Origin: Rhodococcoides fascians NBRC 12155 = LMG 3623
Lineage (GTDB): Bacteria > Actinomycetota > Actinomycetes > Mycobacteriales > Mycobacteriaceae
Length of the DNA: 64,000 nucleotides
NCBI RefSeq assembly: GCF_001894785.1
Contig: NZ_BCWW01000016.1
Location: 1-64,000 of the forward strand
Direction of reading: 5' to 3'
Each line of letters begins with the position of its first letter. Positions within the stretch are counted from its first letter, which is position 1. The notes beneath the pieces are model-generated. The model did not search any database. It was not told where the DNA came from and saw only the letters and a program-made list of their open reading frames with translations. The translations under genes and the position numbers were made by a program. Below are positions 1 to 9,287 of the stretch, in pieces.

Positions 1-1
1 A

Positions 2-598
2 ACCGACGCAGCAGATCCGGTCGACATCAACACTGGCAATCCCATCGACACCGACGCAGCAACCGAACCGGACCACGAAAACGGCAGCGGCAGTGGTGAT
101 CGCGGTGGAGGTGATGCTGCAGCGGATCGCGGCGCGTATCGCGACTTGTTCGGTGACGGCACGTCGGTCGGGTGGCTGCCCTGGATGGGCCCCCTCTCCC
201 GCAACACCTCTCGCCAACTCGCCTGCGATTGCCTTCTCACCGCCATCGTCATGGACGAGAACGGCAACCCACTCAACCTCGCCCGCACCGCCCGTACCGT
301 CACCGCGAAACAGAAACGCGCCTTGACGGCCCGCGATCACGGCTGTGCGTTCCCCGGCTGCGGAAAACCCGCCGCCTGGACCGAAGGTCACCACATCTGG
401 CACTGGGCCGATGGTGGCCCCACCGACATGAACAACCTCGTCCTCCTGTGCGGATTTCATCACCGACTCATCCACCACTCCGATTGGGAAGTGTTCATCG
501 GCAGCGATCAACACCCCTGGTTCGTACCCCCGGCATCCGTCGACCCGTACCGAGAACCCCGGCAATCTCACGCCCGAGCCGGCCCCCACATCGCATAG
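2..598 (+). CDS. DUF222/13E12-type HNH endonuclease domain protein (5' end outside window)
   Basis: The reading frame is open from the window edge to the TAG stop, so only the C-terminal part (about 198 residues) is visible. The tail carries a CAFPGC zinc-type pair followed by an HNH core (GHHIWHWADGGPTDMNNL, then CGFHHRLIHH), the signature of the 13E12-repeat/DUF222 proteins found in many copies in Rhodococcus and Mycobacterium. The HNH residues look intact, so nuclease activity is possible, but the biological role of the family is not established. The segment before the domain is low complexity (Asp/Gly/Ala-rich). A strong hairpin follows the stop codon. Family assignment is confident; function is not. 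Confidence 0.88.
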   Translation, partial: TDAADPVDINTGNPIDTDAATEPDHENGSGSGDRGGGDAAADRGAYRDLFGDGTSVGWLPWMGPLSRNTSRQLACDCLLTAIVMDENGNPLNLARTARTVTAKQKRALTARDHGCAFPGCGKPAAWTEGHHIWHWADGGPTDMNNLVLLCGFHHRLIHHSDWEVFIGSDQHPWFVPPASVDPYREPRQSHARAGPHIA

Positions 599-634
599 GT
601 CCGCGCAAACACGCACCAGCCCCACACAAATACA

Positions 635-668
635 CCAGCCCCGCACCGAAAACACGGTGCGGGGCTGG
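635..668. terminator. Hairpin between convergent HNH gene and dapD
   Basis: A perfect 14-bp stem (CCAGCCCCGCACCG and its complement) closes a 6-nt loop. It sits between the HNH gene stop (598) and the dapD stop (709). Read on the minus strand it is followed by a T-rich stretch, so it best fits the dapD terminator, possibly bidirectional. Confidence 0.75.
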
Positions 669-708
669 AAGAGATTGTCCGACTAATCGATTGGAGTCGA
701 TCAGGCTC

Positions 709-1662
709 TCAGTCGTTGGCGTGCAACGCTGCGTTCAGCTCGACGCCGGTGCCCTTCCACGGCACAACCTCGACCGCACCCGAGAGCGAGTTACGACGGA
801 ACAGGAGGTTGGACTTGCCGCTCAGCGTCGCCGCCTTCACCACGGTTCCATCCGGTCCACTGACCTTCGTTCCGGCGGTGATGTACAGCCCCGCCTCGAC
901 GACGCAGTCGTCACCGAGTGAAATGCCGAGTCCGGAGTTGGCACCGAGCAGGCAGCTCTTGCCGACGGAGATGACGTTCTTGCCGCCACCGGACAGCGTG
1001 CCCATGATCGACGCACCGCCGCCCACGTCGGAACCGTCACCCACCACGACGCCCGCGGAGATGCGTCCCTCGACCATCGAGTTACCGAGCGTGCCTGCAT
1101 TGAAGTTGACGAAGCCCTCGTGCATGACCGTCGTTCCACTGGCCAGATGAGCACCGAGGCGCACACGGTCGGCGTCGGCGATGCGGACGCCGGTGGGAAC
1201 GACGTAATCGACCAGGCGCGGGAACTTGTCCACGCCGTAGACGGTTACCTGGCCGCGGGCACGTAGCTTCGCACGCACAGTCTCGAAGCCCTCGACCGCT
1301 GCGGGTCCGAAGTTGGTCCAGACGACGTTGGCGAGCAGTCCGAACAGTCCGTCGAGATTCTGACCGTGCGGCTCGACCAGGCGATGCGACAGCAGATGCA
1401 GTCGTAGGTACGCGTCGTGGGCGTCGATCGGAGCATCGTCCAGAGATGCGATGTTGGTGCGCACTGCGACGACCTCGACGCCGCGCGCCTCGTCCGCACC
1501 GACCAGCGCGGCCAGCTCCGCGGGGATGTCGGATCCTTCGAGCCGAGTCGTGCCGGCCTCGAGATCGGACCCGAGCTCCGGGCTCGGAAACCAGGTGTCG
1601 AGAACTACGCCCGATGTCGTGATGTTGGCAATACCTACTGCTGTTGCTCCCTGTGCACTCAC
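709..1662 (-). CDS. dapD: 2,3,4,5-tetrahydropyridine-2,6-dicarboxylate N-succinyltransferase
   Basis: Cytoplasmic enzyme of the succinylase branch of lysine/meso-diaminopimelate synthesis; it transfers succinyl from succinyl-CoA to tetrahydrodipicolinate. The protein has the actinobacterial DapD layout: an N-terminal domain, then left-handed beta-helix hexapeptide repeats ([34 protein letters not shown]) and a C-terminal SNLLFRRNS segment. I chose the GTG at 1660-1662 because it gives 317 residues, the length of the M. tuberculosis enzyme, and begins just before conserved sequence. A longer frame to 1815 adds 51 residues of unconserved Arg-rich sequence. Convergent with the HNH gene. dapE, the next-but-one step, lies nearby on the other strand. 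Confidence 0.95.
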   Translation of the reverse strand: MSAQGATAVGIANITTSGVVLDTWFPSPELGSDLEAGTTRLEGSDIPAELAALVGADEARGVEVVAVRTNIASLDDAPIDAHDAYLRLHLLSHRLVEPHGQNLDGLFGLLANVVWTNFGPAAVEGFETVRAKLRARGQVTVYGVDKFPRLVDYVVPTGVRIADADRVRLGAHLASGTTVMHEGFVNFNAGTLGNSMVEGRISAGVVVGDGSDVGGGASIMGTLSGGGKNVISVGKSCLLGANSGLGISLGDDCVVEAGLYITAGTKVSGPDGTVVKAATLSGKSNLLFRRNSLSGAVEVVPWKGTGVELNAALHAND

Positions 1663-1902
1663 GGCTCGAAGAATACGCGGTGGTGCGTCGTGCGTGGTTC
1701 GGTGACTGGGCGCCGCAGGTTCCCAGGTGATTTCCGGGCACACCGACCGGCGGTAGTCGCCGGTTCGGTCACGACGGCGGTTCGTTATCCGTTCGGCTGA
1801 CGAGCGTGACCACATCGGGATTCGCGGAGACCGGCCCGGGGCCCGTGGGCTGACAGAGTGACGACAATGACCACCCGCAGGATTTCGCTCGGAAGAGGAG
1901 CA

Positions 1903-2010
1903 GTGTCGATGATGGCCGACGGGATGTCGTTCACCGGGTTGGTGGCAACCTTCGCTTCGACCATCATTCTCGGAGTCGCTTTCGGCTTGGTTGTCGCCGA
2001 GGCGTGGTAG
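1903..2010 (+). CDS. Putative small single-span membrane protein (35 aa)
   Basis: A short frame with GTG at 1903 (or ATG at 1909 or 1912), preceded by the purine-rich GGAAGAGGAG at 1891-1900, a good ribosome-binding site about 8 nt before the ATG at 1909. The product has one hydrophobic stretch ([20 protein letters not shown]) and ends EAW. It resembles the many unannotated single-span microproteins of actinobacteria. I do not recognise a family. It lies alone between divergent dapD and the beta-propeller gene. Without it, 1663-2055 would be a 393-bp gap. Confidence 0.5.
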   Translation: MSMMADGMSFTGLVATFASTIILGVAFGLVVAEAW

Positions 2011-2055
2011 AAATGCCCATCGGCTGACAGGGGGTCGCCGTAGGCGGGGGATTCC

Positions 2056-3000
2056 ATGAGATCGAGCAGGTCAATAGCTATGCGTTCGATAATCTCGGTG
2101 GTCGCTGCATCACTCCTCGCGGTGACCGGCGTGGTAGCCGGTTCCGGTACCGCAGCCGCCGCACCCAACTGCGCCGGCGTCGGCGGGAAGTCGGCAGAGG
2201 TCGCGAAAATTCCTGGGGCTGCGCTGGAGGGCCTTGCCGTCGATGGGTCGGGCCGCGCGTATGTCACCGATATCGTCTCGGGCCGGGTGTACCGCATCGA
2301 CGCACCTGGACAGCCCGCGTATCCCATTGCGAAGGTTCCCAGCGGCGGCGGCGGAGCTCTGGCGTGGATGCCCGACGGGACGCTCCTGGTCGGCTACGGT
2401 GCCGATCCCCGTGTATTCGTCGGAGACGTCGTCAAGGCCGCCGGCATCGTTCGACTCGACATCGACACCCTTGCCGCCACTCCCTTTGCGAAGGGACTCA
2501 GTGCTGCCAATGGACTCGCCGTTGCTGCGGACGGAACCGTCTACGCCACCAACGACTTCGGTTCGCTCATCGGCCGAATCAGCCCCGACGGTTCTGTCGA
2601 CCCGAGCTGGGCGCGCTTGCTGAGCGCCAACGGCGCGGTGCTCGATGCCGCTGGGAAATATCTCTACGTCTCTCGGACTTTCGTGAACGCGGGCGTCAGT
2701 CGAATTCCGATTGCAAATCCGTCGGCACCGGAAGACCTGCTCGATCTGAAGGGGCTCGACTCGTTGGCTGCCCCGGACGGTCTCACTCTCGACGCCGCCG
2801 GCCGTCCGGTGGTACCGCTCAATGCAGGCGGTTCCGTCGTCCGCATCGATGCTCCGGGGGTCACCTGCGTGATCGGTACCGGCACTCGGTTGACCAGTGT
2901 CGTCTCCTACGGTCGCTCCGAGCAGGGGTTTTCGAGCGGAAGATTGTTCGGCGCAGGCTTCGACGGCGTGGTCCGCGAGATTCCGGGGCCCAAAGCCTAG
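2056..3000 (+). CDS. Secreted SMP-30/gluconolactonase-like beta-propeller protein
   Basis: A 314-residue protein with a classic Sec signal peptide: [11 protein letters not shown], then a hydrophobic core, then an Ala-rich cleavage site near residue 36 (TAAAAPN). The mature part has repeated blades of the type [27 protein letters not shown] and [13 protein letters not shown], typical of SMP-30/NHL six-bladed propellers. It is presumably exported to the envelope. The substrate is unknown and no catalytic metal site could be assigned by eye. An in-frame ATG at 2080 would shorten the signal peptide. The stop lies only 10 nt before the dapE start, so the two may be co-transcribed. Confidence 0.75.
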   Translation: MRSSRSIAMRSIISVVAASLLAVTGVVAGSGTAAAAPNCAGVGGKSAEVAKIPGAALEGLAVDGSGRAYVTDIVSGRVYRIDAPGQPAYPIAKVPSGGGGALAWMPDGTLLVGYGADPRVFVGDVVKAAGIVRLDIDTLAATPFAKGLSAANGLAVAADGTVYATNDFGSLIGRISPDGSVDPSWARLLSANGAVLDAAGKYLYVSRTFVNAGVSRIPIANPSAPEDLLDLKGLDSLAAPDGLTLDAAGRPVVPLNAGGSVVRIDAPGVTCVIGTGTRLTSVVSYGRSEQGFSSGRLFGAGFDGVVREIPGPKA

Positions 3001-3010
3001 GGTTGTCGCC

Positions 3011-4096
3011 GTGACGCTCGATTTGCATGCCGACCCGATAGACCTCACCGCAGCGCTGGTGGACATCCCCAGTGTCAGTGAGGACGAGGCGCGTATCGCC
3101 GACGAGGTGGAGCAGGCACTTCGCGAGCAGACCACGGGCTTCGAGATAATTCGGAGCGGCAACGCCGTCCTGGCCAGAACCAACCGCGGGCTGGGTTCAC
3201 GGGTGATGCTCGCCGGTCATCTCGACACCGTGCCGATAGCCGACAACGTCCCGTCGAGGCGCGAGCACGAGAGCGCCGAGGGGGACATCCTGCACGGCTG
3301 CGGGACCGTCGACATGAAGTCGGGCGATGCGGTGTTTCTTCACCTCGCCGCAACGATCGACAACCCGGCACACGACCTGACTCTGGTGTTCTACGACTGC
3401 GAGGAGATTGCTGCCTCACGCAACGGTCTCGGTCGCATCGAACGTGAGCTACCCGAATGGCTGAACGCCGACGTCGCGATTCTGGGCGAACCGTCCGGCG
3501 GGTTCATCGAAGCCGGTTGCCAAGGCACACTGCGTGTTCGGCTGACGGCGTCGGGAACCCGAGCGCACAGTGCCCGATCCTGGCTGGGCGACAACGCCAT
3601 TCACAAGTTCGGTGCGGTGCTCAATCGGCTGGCGGCCTACCACGCTCGCAGCGTCGATATCGATGGATGTGTATATCGCGAAGGGCTGCAAGCAGTTCGG
3701 ATCGCAGGCGGGGTGGCGGGCAATGTGGTCCCCGATGCCGCCGAGCTCGACGTCAATTTCCGTTTCGCACCGGACCGCAGTGTCGACGAGGCCGTCGAGC
3801 ATGTTCGTGAGGTGGTCGACGGACTCGATCTCGGGTTCGAGGTGACCGACTCGTCACCGGGTGCGCTGCCCGGTCTGAACCAGCCTGCTGCCGCTGCGCT
3901 CATCGAGGCAGCGGGAGGGCAGTTCCGGGCCAAGTACGGCTGGACCGACGTCTCCCGGTTCTCGGCCCTCGGCATACCCGCGGTCAACTACGGACCGGGC
4001 GATCCCAACCTCGCCCACAAGCGCGACGAGCGCGTCCCGGTCGAACAGATCACCCACGTCACACAGGTTCTACGGAGCTACCTCTCCGCCGGATAG
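3011..4096 (+). CDS. dapE: Succinyl-diaminopimelate desuccinylase
   Basis: M20-family zinc peptidase that removes succinate from N-succinyl-LL-diaminopimelate in lysine/peptidoglycan precursor synthesis. Metal ligands are visible: AGHLDTVP (His70), [13 protein letters not shown] (Asp101), the DCEE pair near residue 131 with its catalytic Glu, and a C-terminal NLAHKRDE His. The GTG at 3011 gives 361 residues and matches the start of the M. tuberculosis protein. The longer frame from 2897 would overlap the upstream gene by about 100 bp. Together with dapD it supplies two of the four succinylase-branch steps. Confidence 0.95.
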   Translation: MTLDLHADPIDLTAALVDIPSVSEDEARIADEVEQALREQTTGFEIIRSGNAVLARTNRGLGSRVMLAGHLDTVPIADNVPSRREHESAEGDILHGCGTVDMKSGDAVFLHLAATIDNPAHDLTLVFYDCEEIAASRNGLGRIERELPEWLNADVAILGEPSGGFIEAGCQGTLRVRLTASGTRAHSARSWLGDNAIHKFGAVLNRLAAYHARSVDIDGCVYREGLQAVRIAGGVAGNVVPDAAELDVNFRFAPDRSVDEAVEHVREVVDGLDLGFEVTDSSPGALPGLNQPAAAALIEAAGGQFRAKYGWTDVSRFSALGIPAVNYGPGDPNLAHKRDERVPVEQITHVTQVLRSYLSAG

Positions 4097-4106
4097 CCTG
4101 AACGCC

Positions 4107-4877
4107 ATGAACAGCGTCGAGGGTCCCAGTGGTTTCGAACAGATCGGCAGCGAAAAGCCTGCCAAACACAAGGGATCCGTCGTACTTCGCCGCGGTCGAA
4201 ACACCGAGACGTCCACGTCGGACCAACGATTGCTCGACGAACGCGGATCCGGCAATTGGATCCACTCGGACACCTGGCGCGTGCTGCGCATTCAGAGCGA
4301 ATTCGTCGAAGGTTTCGGTGCTCTGGCCGAGGTGCCGCGAGCGGTGACGGTGTTCGGTTCGGCGCGCACACCCGTCGACCATCCCGAATACGAGCGGGCG
4401 CGTGAACTCGGAGCTGCCCTGGCGCGTGAAGGCTTCGCCGTGATCACCGGCGGCGGTCCCGGTGTGATGGAGGGCGCGAACCGCGGCGCGAGCGAGGCCG
4501 ACGGGTACTCCATCGGACTGGGCATCGAGCTGCCGTTCGAGCAGGGCCTCAACGACTGGGTCGATCTCGGTGTCAACTTTCGATACTTCTTCGTACGCAA
4601 GACCATGTTCGTCAAGTACTCCCAAGCGTTCGTGTGCCTGCCCGGAGGCTTCGGTACTCTCGACGAACTCTTCGAGGCGCTCACACTCGTGCAGACCGCG
4701 AAGGTCACACGATTCCCGATCGTGTTGCTGGGCAAGGACTTCTGGTCGGGATTGCTCGACTGGATCAAGACCACTCTCGTGAAAGAAGGCAAGGTGTCCG
4801 AGAAGGACCTCGACCTCATCCATTGCACCGACAGCGTCGACGAGGCCGTCCGCATCGTCCGGGAGGCCCAGCAGTGA
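4107..4877 (+). CDS. LOG-family (TIGR00730) protein, longer paralogue
   Basis: A 256-residue Rossmann-fold protein with the two lysine decarboxylase-like LOG motifs GGGPGVMEGANRG and PGGFGTLDE. LOG enzymes hydrolyse cytokinin riboside 5'-monophosphates (or other nucleoside monophosphates) to the free base. The longer form has an N-terminal extension of about 75 residues with no recognisable motif. It overlaps the second LOG gene by 4 nt (GTGA), so the two paralogues are probably translated together. Which nucleotides they use is not visible here. Confidence 0.87.
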   Translation: MNSVEGPSGFEQIGSEKPAKHKGSVVLRRGRNTETSTSDQRLLDERGSGNWIHSDTWRVLRIQSEFVEGFGALAEVPRAVTVFGSARTPVDHPEYERARELGAALAREGFAVITGGGPGVMEGANRGASEADGYSIGLGIELPFEQGLNDWVDLGVNFRYFFVRKTMFVKYSQAFVCLPGGFGTLDELFEALTLVQTAKVTRFPIVLLGKDFWSGLLDWIKTTLVKEGKVSEKDLDLIHCTDSVDEAVRIVREAQQ

Positions 4878-5437
4878 GCGTGCAGCCGGTCGGCGTTTCG
4901 GGGATCAGCGTGTGTGTCTACTGCGCATCGGGACCGGTCGACGCGTCGTTCATCGATCTGGCGCGTGAGGTCGGTACCGAGATCGGTCGACGTGGTTGGC
5001 AGCTGGTGTCGGGCGGCGGCAACGTCTCGATGATGGGCGCGGTGGCCGCGGCGACACGCGCAGCCGGAGGCAACACCGTCGGTGTCATCCCGAAAGCGCT
5101 CGTGCACCGCGAGGTCGCCGACGTCGATGCCGACGAGTTGATCGTCACCGACACGATGCGTGAGCGGAAGAAGATCATGGAGGACCGAGCCGACGCGTTC
5201 ATCACGTTGCCCGGCGGCATCGGAACGCTCGAAGAACTCTTCGAGACGTGGACGGCCGGCTATCTGGGCATGCACAGCAAGCCGATGGTGATGCTCGATC
5301 CGTTCGGGCACTTCGACGGCCTGATGCAGTGGATCGACGGTCTGAGCTCCACCGGGTTCGTGCAGCAACGAGCGCTCGACGCGCTCGTGCGCACCACTTC
5401 TGTCGACGAGGCCCTGGACGTGTGCGGCGCGTTGTGA
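4874..5437 (+). CDS. LOG-family phosphoribohydrolase, short paralogue (Rv1205-like)
   Basis: This 187-residue protein is the same length as the M. tuberculosis LOG protein Rv1205, which sits at the same place next to fadD6. Motifs: VCVYCASGP at the N-terminus, SGGGNVSMMGAVA and PGGIGTLEE, with the Arg/Lys-rich MRERKK segment that shapes the nucleotide pocket in this family. The expected activity is release of free cytokinin base from its riboside monophosphate. The GTG start at 4874 overlaps the upstream stop. In Rv1205 cytokinin levels are controlled by proteasomal turnover; nothing in this sequence tests that. Confidence 0.9.
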   Translation: MSVQPVGVSGISVCVYCASGPVDASFIDLAREVGTEIGRRGWQLVSGGGNVSMMGAVAAATRAAGGNTVGVIPKALVHREVADVDADELIVTDTMRERKKIMEDRADAFITLPGGIGTLEELFETWTAGYLGMHSKPMVMLDPFGHFDGLMQWIDGLSSTGFVQQRALDALVRTTSVDEALDVCGAL

Positions 5438-5528
5438 AAGTTCACCAACCGAGCCCGCCTGACGAAGTGCTGGAAGTTGTTACTCTCTAGTAGGGTTAGT
5501 TATCTCACATCGTCTCAAAGGGGAGCTC

Positions 5529-7304
5529 ATGGCTGTCGATGCCCGTCAGAAAATCGGAGTGACCGACCTCGCGGTCGCGTTGCCGAAAATGGTGACGGAG
5601 GTGCCGAGCCTGCTCAAGGGGCTGGCGGGCTTCACCCGCAAGCCCGACCACAAGGTCTCCATCGGACTGATTTTCCAGGACGCGGCAGCCAAGAACAGCA
5701 CTCGACCGTTCGTCCGTTTCGAGGGTGAGTCGATCTCCTACAAGGACGCGAACGCGCTGGTCAATCAGTACGCCGCAGTGTTCACCGACCGGGGTGTCGT
5801 ACGCGGCGACGTCGTCGGTGTGCTGAGCAAGAACCGCCCCGAGGCGCTGTTCGCGGCGCTGGCTGCCGTGAAGCTCGGTGCCACCGCAGGCATGCTCAAC
5901 TACAACCAGCGCGGCGACGTGCTCGAGCACAGCCTCGGAATCCTCGAAGCGAAGGTGCTGGTCCTCGACGAGAACGCGCAGGAAGCGCTGGATTCTCTGG
6001 ACAACGAGCCCAAGGTCGGGTCGGTGTTGCCGCTGAAGGAGCTCGGCGAGCTGGCCGCGAAGGCGTCGACGGCCAACCCGTCGGTCACCGCGGAGATCCA
6101 GGCCAAGGAGAAGGCGTTCTACATCTTCACCTCGGGAACGACGGGCATGCCCAAGGCCAGCCTGATGAGCCACTTCCGTTGGCTCAAGTCGATGTCGGGC
6201 CTGGGCAACATGGGCGTGCGACTGCGCGGCGACGACGTCATCTACTGCTGCCTTCCGCTCTATCACAACAACGCGCTGACGGTGACGCTGTCCTCGGTGC
6301 TCGCCGGCGGCGCGACGATGGCCATCGGTAAGCAGTTCTCGGTGAGCAACTTCTGGGAAGACATTCGCGTCAACAAGGCCACGGCGTTCACCTACATCGG
6401 CGAGCTCTGCCGGTACCTCCTCACGCAGCCGAAGAAGGATTCCGACCGGGACAACTCGGTCAAGCTGATCGTCGGCAACGGACTGCGACCGGAGATCTGG
6501 GAGGAGTTCACCGAGCGATTCGGTATCTCCCGCGTCGCGGAGTTCTACGGCGCCAGCGAATGCAACATCGCCTTCATCAACGCACTGAACATGAAGAAGA
6601 CTGCCGGAATCTGCCCGTTGCCGTATGCCGTGGTGCAGTACGACGAAGAATCGGGCAAGGCCAAGCGCGGCCACGACGGCAAGCTCCGCAAGGTCGGCAA
6701 CGGTGAAGTGGGCCTGCTGCTGTCCAAGATCACCGACCGGGCTCCGTTCGACGGGTATTCCGACGACAAGGCCACCGAGAAGAAGATGGTGCGCGACGGA
6801 TTCAAGGACGGTGACGCGTGGTTCGACACCGGCGACCTCGTTCGCAAGCAGGGCTGGATGCACGTCGCATTCGTCGACCGGCTGGGAGACACTTTCCGCT
6901 GGAAGGGCGAGAACGTCGCCACGACCCAGGTCGAGGGTGCACTCGGTAGCCACCCGGCAGTGGACGGTGCCGTCGTCTACGGCGTCGATATCGAGGGTGC
7001 CGACGGCAAGGCCGGTATGGCTGCGGTGACCTTGCGCGACGGTGAGTCCTTCGACGGCAAGTCGTTCGCCGAGCACCTCTACGACAAGCTGCCGACGTAT
7101 GCGGTGCCGCTGTTCGTTCGCGTCGTCGACAGCCTCGAGCAGACCTCGACGTTCAAGAGCCAGAAGGTCGCTCTACGCAAGCTGGGGTTCCAGGAAGACG
7201 GTGACAGCGAACTCCACGTGCTGCGCGGCAAGTCCGGTGGCTACGAGAAGTTCTACGACGGCTACGTCGACGAGGTTGCCGCCGGCAAGGCCCCTAAGGG
7301 GTAA
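5529..7304 (+). CDS. fadD6: Long-chain acyl-CoA synthetase FadD6
   Basis: ANL-superfamily enzyme of 591 residues that activates fatty acids through an acyl-adenylate and loads them onto CoA. The AMP-binding loop FTSGTTGMPK is near residue 200; further motifs are EFYGASE, the hinge region DTGDLVRKQGW and the C-terminal TFKSQKVALRK lysine segment. The ATG start has a strong ribosome-binding site (AGGGGAG, 6-7 nt upstream). It holds the same place between LOG and folP2 as fadD6 (Rv1206). Its 3' end overlaps the convergent tetR gene by 11 nt, leaving no room for a separate terminator. Confidence 0.92.
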   Translation: MAVDARQKIGVTDLAVALPKMVTEVPSLLKGLAGFTRKPDHKVSIGLIFQDAAAKNSTRPFVRFEGESISYKDANALVNQYAAVFTDRGVVRGDVVGVLSKNRPEALFAALAAVKLGATAGMLNYNQRGDVLEHSLGILEAKVLVLDENAQEALDSLDNEPKVGSVLPLKELGELAAKASTANPSVTAEIQAKEKAFYIFTSGTTGMPKASLMSHFRWLKSMSGLGNMGVRLRGDDVIYCCLPLYHNNALTVTLSSVLAGGATMAIGKQFSVSNFWEDIRVNKATAFTYIGELCRYLLTQPKKDSDRDNSVKLIVGNGLRPEIWEEFTERFGISRVAEFYGASECNIAFINALNMKKTAGICPLPYAVVQYDEESGKAKRGHDGKLRKVGNGEVGLLLSKITDRAPFDGYSDDKATEKKMVRDGFKDGDAWFDTGDLVRKQGWMHVAFVDRLGDTFRWKGENVATTQVEGALGSHPAVDGAVVYGVDIEGADGKAGMAAVTLRDGESFDGKSFAEHLYDKLPTYAVPLFVRVVDSLEQTSTFKSQKVALRKLGFQEDGDSELHVLRGKSGGYEKFYDGYVDEVAAGKAPKG

Positions 7305-7938
7305 CCAGCAAGCTCGAGGCGAGGGTGGCCACGAGCCATCGTGCGTAGCGGTCGGTCGTCCAGCCCGACCGCTCGCACAACATTCGGTGCATTTCGGGGC
7401 TGGTCAGGGCCCAGATGGTGGTTCCTGCCGTTTCGAGGTCAACGGCCAGATCTCCACGTGCCCCGATCCACTCGGCGATCTGCATCATCGCCGATCTGCG
7501 TTGTCGGTCCTGGATATCGCGTCGTAGTGCTGCGATGTCCTCGTCGACGGCAGCCGCGCTGAGCAAGATGTCGTCGACCGCTCTGATTCGCGCGACCTGT
7601 TCGGCGATTCCTGACGCGAACATGCGGAGCTGCGTGCGTTGATCGAGTTCGTCGCGCACGGCCGATGCTGATGAGCGCTGCATGATCGGCGTCGGGTCGG
7701 TGTCTCCGCCGATGTCCAGATCCACCATTTCTCTGAGCAGCGTGCGCTTGTTCTTGAAGACGTGGAAGACGGTGTCCGCCGAGACACCTGCCGCGGCGGC
7801 GATCGACGGCACCGAGGTTGTGCCGTATCCGTGGGCGAGGAAGAGTCCGCGCGCGGCCTCGATGATGCGGAGTCGGGTGCCTTCGGCCTGCTGTTGCCGC
7901 ACGGCGGAGTTGTAGGTCCTCTTGACGTTTTCGGTCAT
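7294..7938 (-). CDS. TetR-family transcriptional regulator
   Basis: A 214-residue regulator. Its N-terminus is a TetR helix-turn-helix: GTRLRIIEAARGLFLAHGYG, then IAAAAGVSADTVFHVFKNK. The C-terminal ligand domain is not diagnostic. I used ATG 7938; an ATG at 7956 would add six residues and would overlap the palindrome at 7949-7958. Divergent from a SnoaL-like gene with a 54-bp gap, so it is likely to control that gene and itself. This regulator/enzyme pair breaks the fadD6-folP2 synteny seen in mycobacteria. Confidence 0.85.
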   Translation of the reverse strand: MTENVKRTYNSAVRQQQAEGTRLRIIEAARGLFLAHGYGTTSVPSIAAAAGVSADTVFHVFKNKRTLLREMVDLDIGGDTDPTPIMQRSSASAVRDELDQRTQLRMFASGIAEQVARIRAVDDILLSAAAVDEDIAALRRDIQDRQRRSAMMQIAEWIGARGDLAVDLETAGTTIWALTSPEMHRMLCERSGWTTDRYARWLVATLASSLLVTP

Positions 7939-7948
7939 CGGGTCGAGT

Positions 7949-7958
7949 ATATGCATAT
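7949..7958. promoter_or_regulatory. Candidate TetR operator in the tetR/SnoaL divergent gap
   Basis: The 10-bp perfect palindrome ATATGCATAT is the only AT-rich symmetrical sequence in the 54-bp gap between the divergent starts. It is a plausible operator or overlapping -10 region; no consensus is available to confirm it. Confidence 0.35.
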
Positions 7959-7992
7959 TGATCCGAGTGCCACTTGAACGAATCGGGGCGTC

Positions 7993-8430
7993 ATGGATAT
8001 CCAACAGGCGAAAGATCGAGTGGGACGGGTCTTCGAGGACGGATTCGGGCGGGGTGATCTCTCGACGGTGGATGCAGCACTCGCGCCGAGCGCTGTCGAC
8101 CGGCACGCTTTCGGACAGGACGAGCCGGATATGGCGGCACACCTCAAAGGCGCGATCGCGATGTTCCGTTCTGCGATGCCCGACCTGCGCGTGACGATCG
8201 GTGATCTCTTCGGGGAAGGAGACCGCATCGCCGCGCGGGTCGAGATGGAGGGAACCCATACGGGCTCGCCTCTGTTCGGCGTGCCATCCTCGGGGCTGTC
8301 CGTTGCGCTCGAACAGTTCCACGTCATCGAGCTCGACGCCGACGGACGTGGTGCCCGGCACTGGGCGAATGTGGGTGCCGACACCATCGCGCTCGGGCAC
8401 CTCCGCCGAAATGCCACTATGGATGAATGA
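7993..8430 (+). CDS. SnoaL-like (NTF2-fold) protein
   Basis: A 145-residue protein of the SnoaL/ester cyclase type: an N-terminal helix, then FGRGDLSTVDAALAPS, AMPDLRVTIGDLFGEGDRIA and VEMEGTHTGSPLFGVPSSG, the usual order of this NTF2-like fold. Family members include polyketide cyclases, limonene-epoxide-hydrolase-like enzymes and many of unknown role, so no substrate is proposed. It overlaps folP2 by 4 nt (ATGA), which suggests co-transcription from the tetR-facing promoter. Confidence 0.75.
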   Translation: MDIQQAKDRVGRVFEDGFGRGDLSTVDAALAPSAVDRHAFGQDEPDMAAHLKGAIAMFRSAMPDLRVTIGDLFGEGDRIAARVEMEGTHTGSPLFGVPSSGLSVALEQFHVIELDADGRGARHWANVGADTIALGHLRRNATMDE

Positions 8431-9287
8431 GCACTCTGTGCGGTAAGCCGGTCGCCGACGATCGAGCTCTGGTCATGGCGATCGTCAATCGCACCCCGGA
8501 CTCGTTCTACGACGGGGGCGCGAATTTCTCCGACGATGCAGCGATGGCGTCCGTGCACAGGGCTGTCGCCGAGGGTGCCGACATGGTCGATATCGGCGGC
8601 GTCAAAGCAGGCCCCGGTGATCTCGTCGACGCGGCGGAGGAGATCCGCCGCGTCGTGCCGTTCGTCGAGGCCATCCGGGATGCGTATCCGGATCTGTTGA
8701 TCAGTGTCGACACCTGGCGTAGCGAGGTTGCTCGCCTGGCCTGCGGGGTGGGAGCCGATCTGATCAACGACACCTGGGCCGGAGCCGATCCCGAGTTGGT
8801 GCGCGTCGCCGCTGCCGAAGGAGTCGGGATCGTCTGCTCGCACACCGGCGGTGCCGTTCCGCGGACCCGCCCGCACCGGGTTCGGTACACCGACGTCGTG
8901 GCCGATGTGGTCGCGGAAGTCACCGCAGCTGCCGATAACGCGGTCGCGGAGGGGGTGAAGAAAGATTCGATTCTGATCGATCCGACCCACGATTTCGGGA
9001 AAAACACCTATCACGGACTCGAGTTGTTGCGTCGCGTGGACGTTCTTGTAAACACCGGGTGGCCTGTGCTCATGGCGCTGAGCAACAAGGACTTCGTAGG
9101 CGAGACTCTAGGGGTAGAGCTCGCCGACCGGTTGGAGGGAACATTGGCAGCGACAGCATTGGCCGCAGCAGGCGGAGCCCGGATGTTCCGGGTGCACGAG
9201 GTTGCGTCGACCAGAAGAGTCGTCGACATGGTGGCAGCGATCCAGGGACGACGAACCCCGGCGCGGACGGTCAGGGGGCTGGCATGA
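8427..9287 (+). CDS. folP2: Dihydropteroate synthase homologue FolP2 (probably not a folate enzyme)
   Basis: A 286-residue TIM-barrel protein of the pterin-binding family. The first loop reads VNRTPDSFYDGG (residues 20-31) instead of the usual NVTPDSFSDGG. The loop that is normally GGESTRPG is GGVKAGPGD (57-65), so the conserved Ser-Thr-Arg that binds pABA/pyrophosphate is missing. This agrees with M. tuberculosis FolP2 (Rv1207), which is reported to lack dihydropteroate synthase activity. It lies directly before gpgS with a 4-nt overlap, as in mycobacteria, hinting at a role tied to that pathway. The actual reaction is unknown. Confidence 0.9.
   Translation: MSTLCGKPVADDRALVMAIVNRTPDSFYDGGANFSDDAAMASVHRAVAEGADMVDIGGVKAGPGDLVDAAEEIRRVVPFVEAIRDAYPDLLISVDTWRSEVARLACGVGADLINDTWAGADPELVRVAAAEGVGIVCSHTGGAVPRTRPHRVRYTDVVADVVAEVTAAADNAVAEGVKKDSILIDPTHDFGKNTYHGLELLRRVDVLVNTGWPVLMALSNKDFVGETLGVELADRLEGTLAATALAAAGGARMFRVHEVASTRRVVDMVAAIQGRRTPARTVRGLA

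Noticed and set aside
5438-5528. ACTCTCTAGTAGGGT upstream of fadD6 as a possible operator
   Set aside because: The symmetry is too imperfect and no regulator gene is adjacent on that side.
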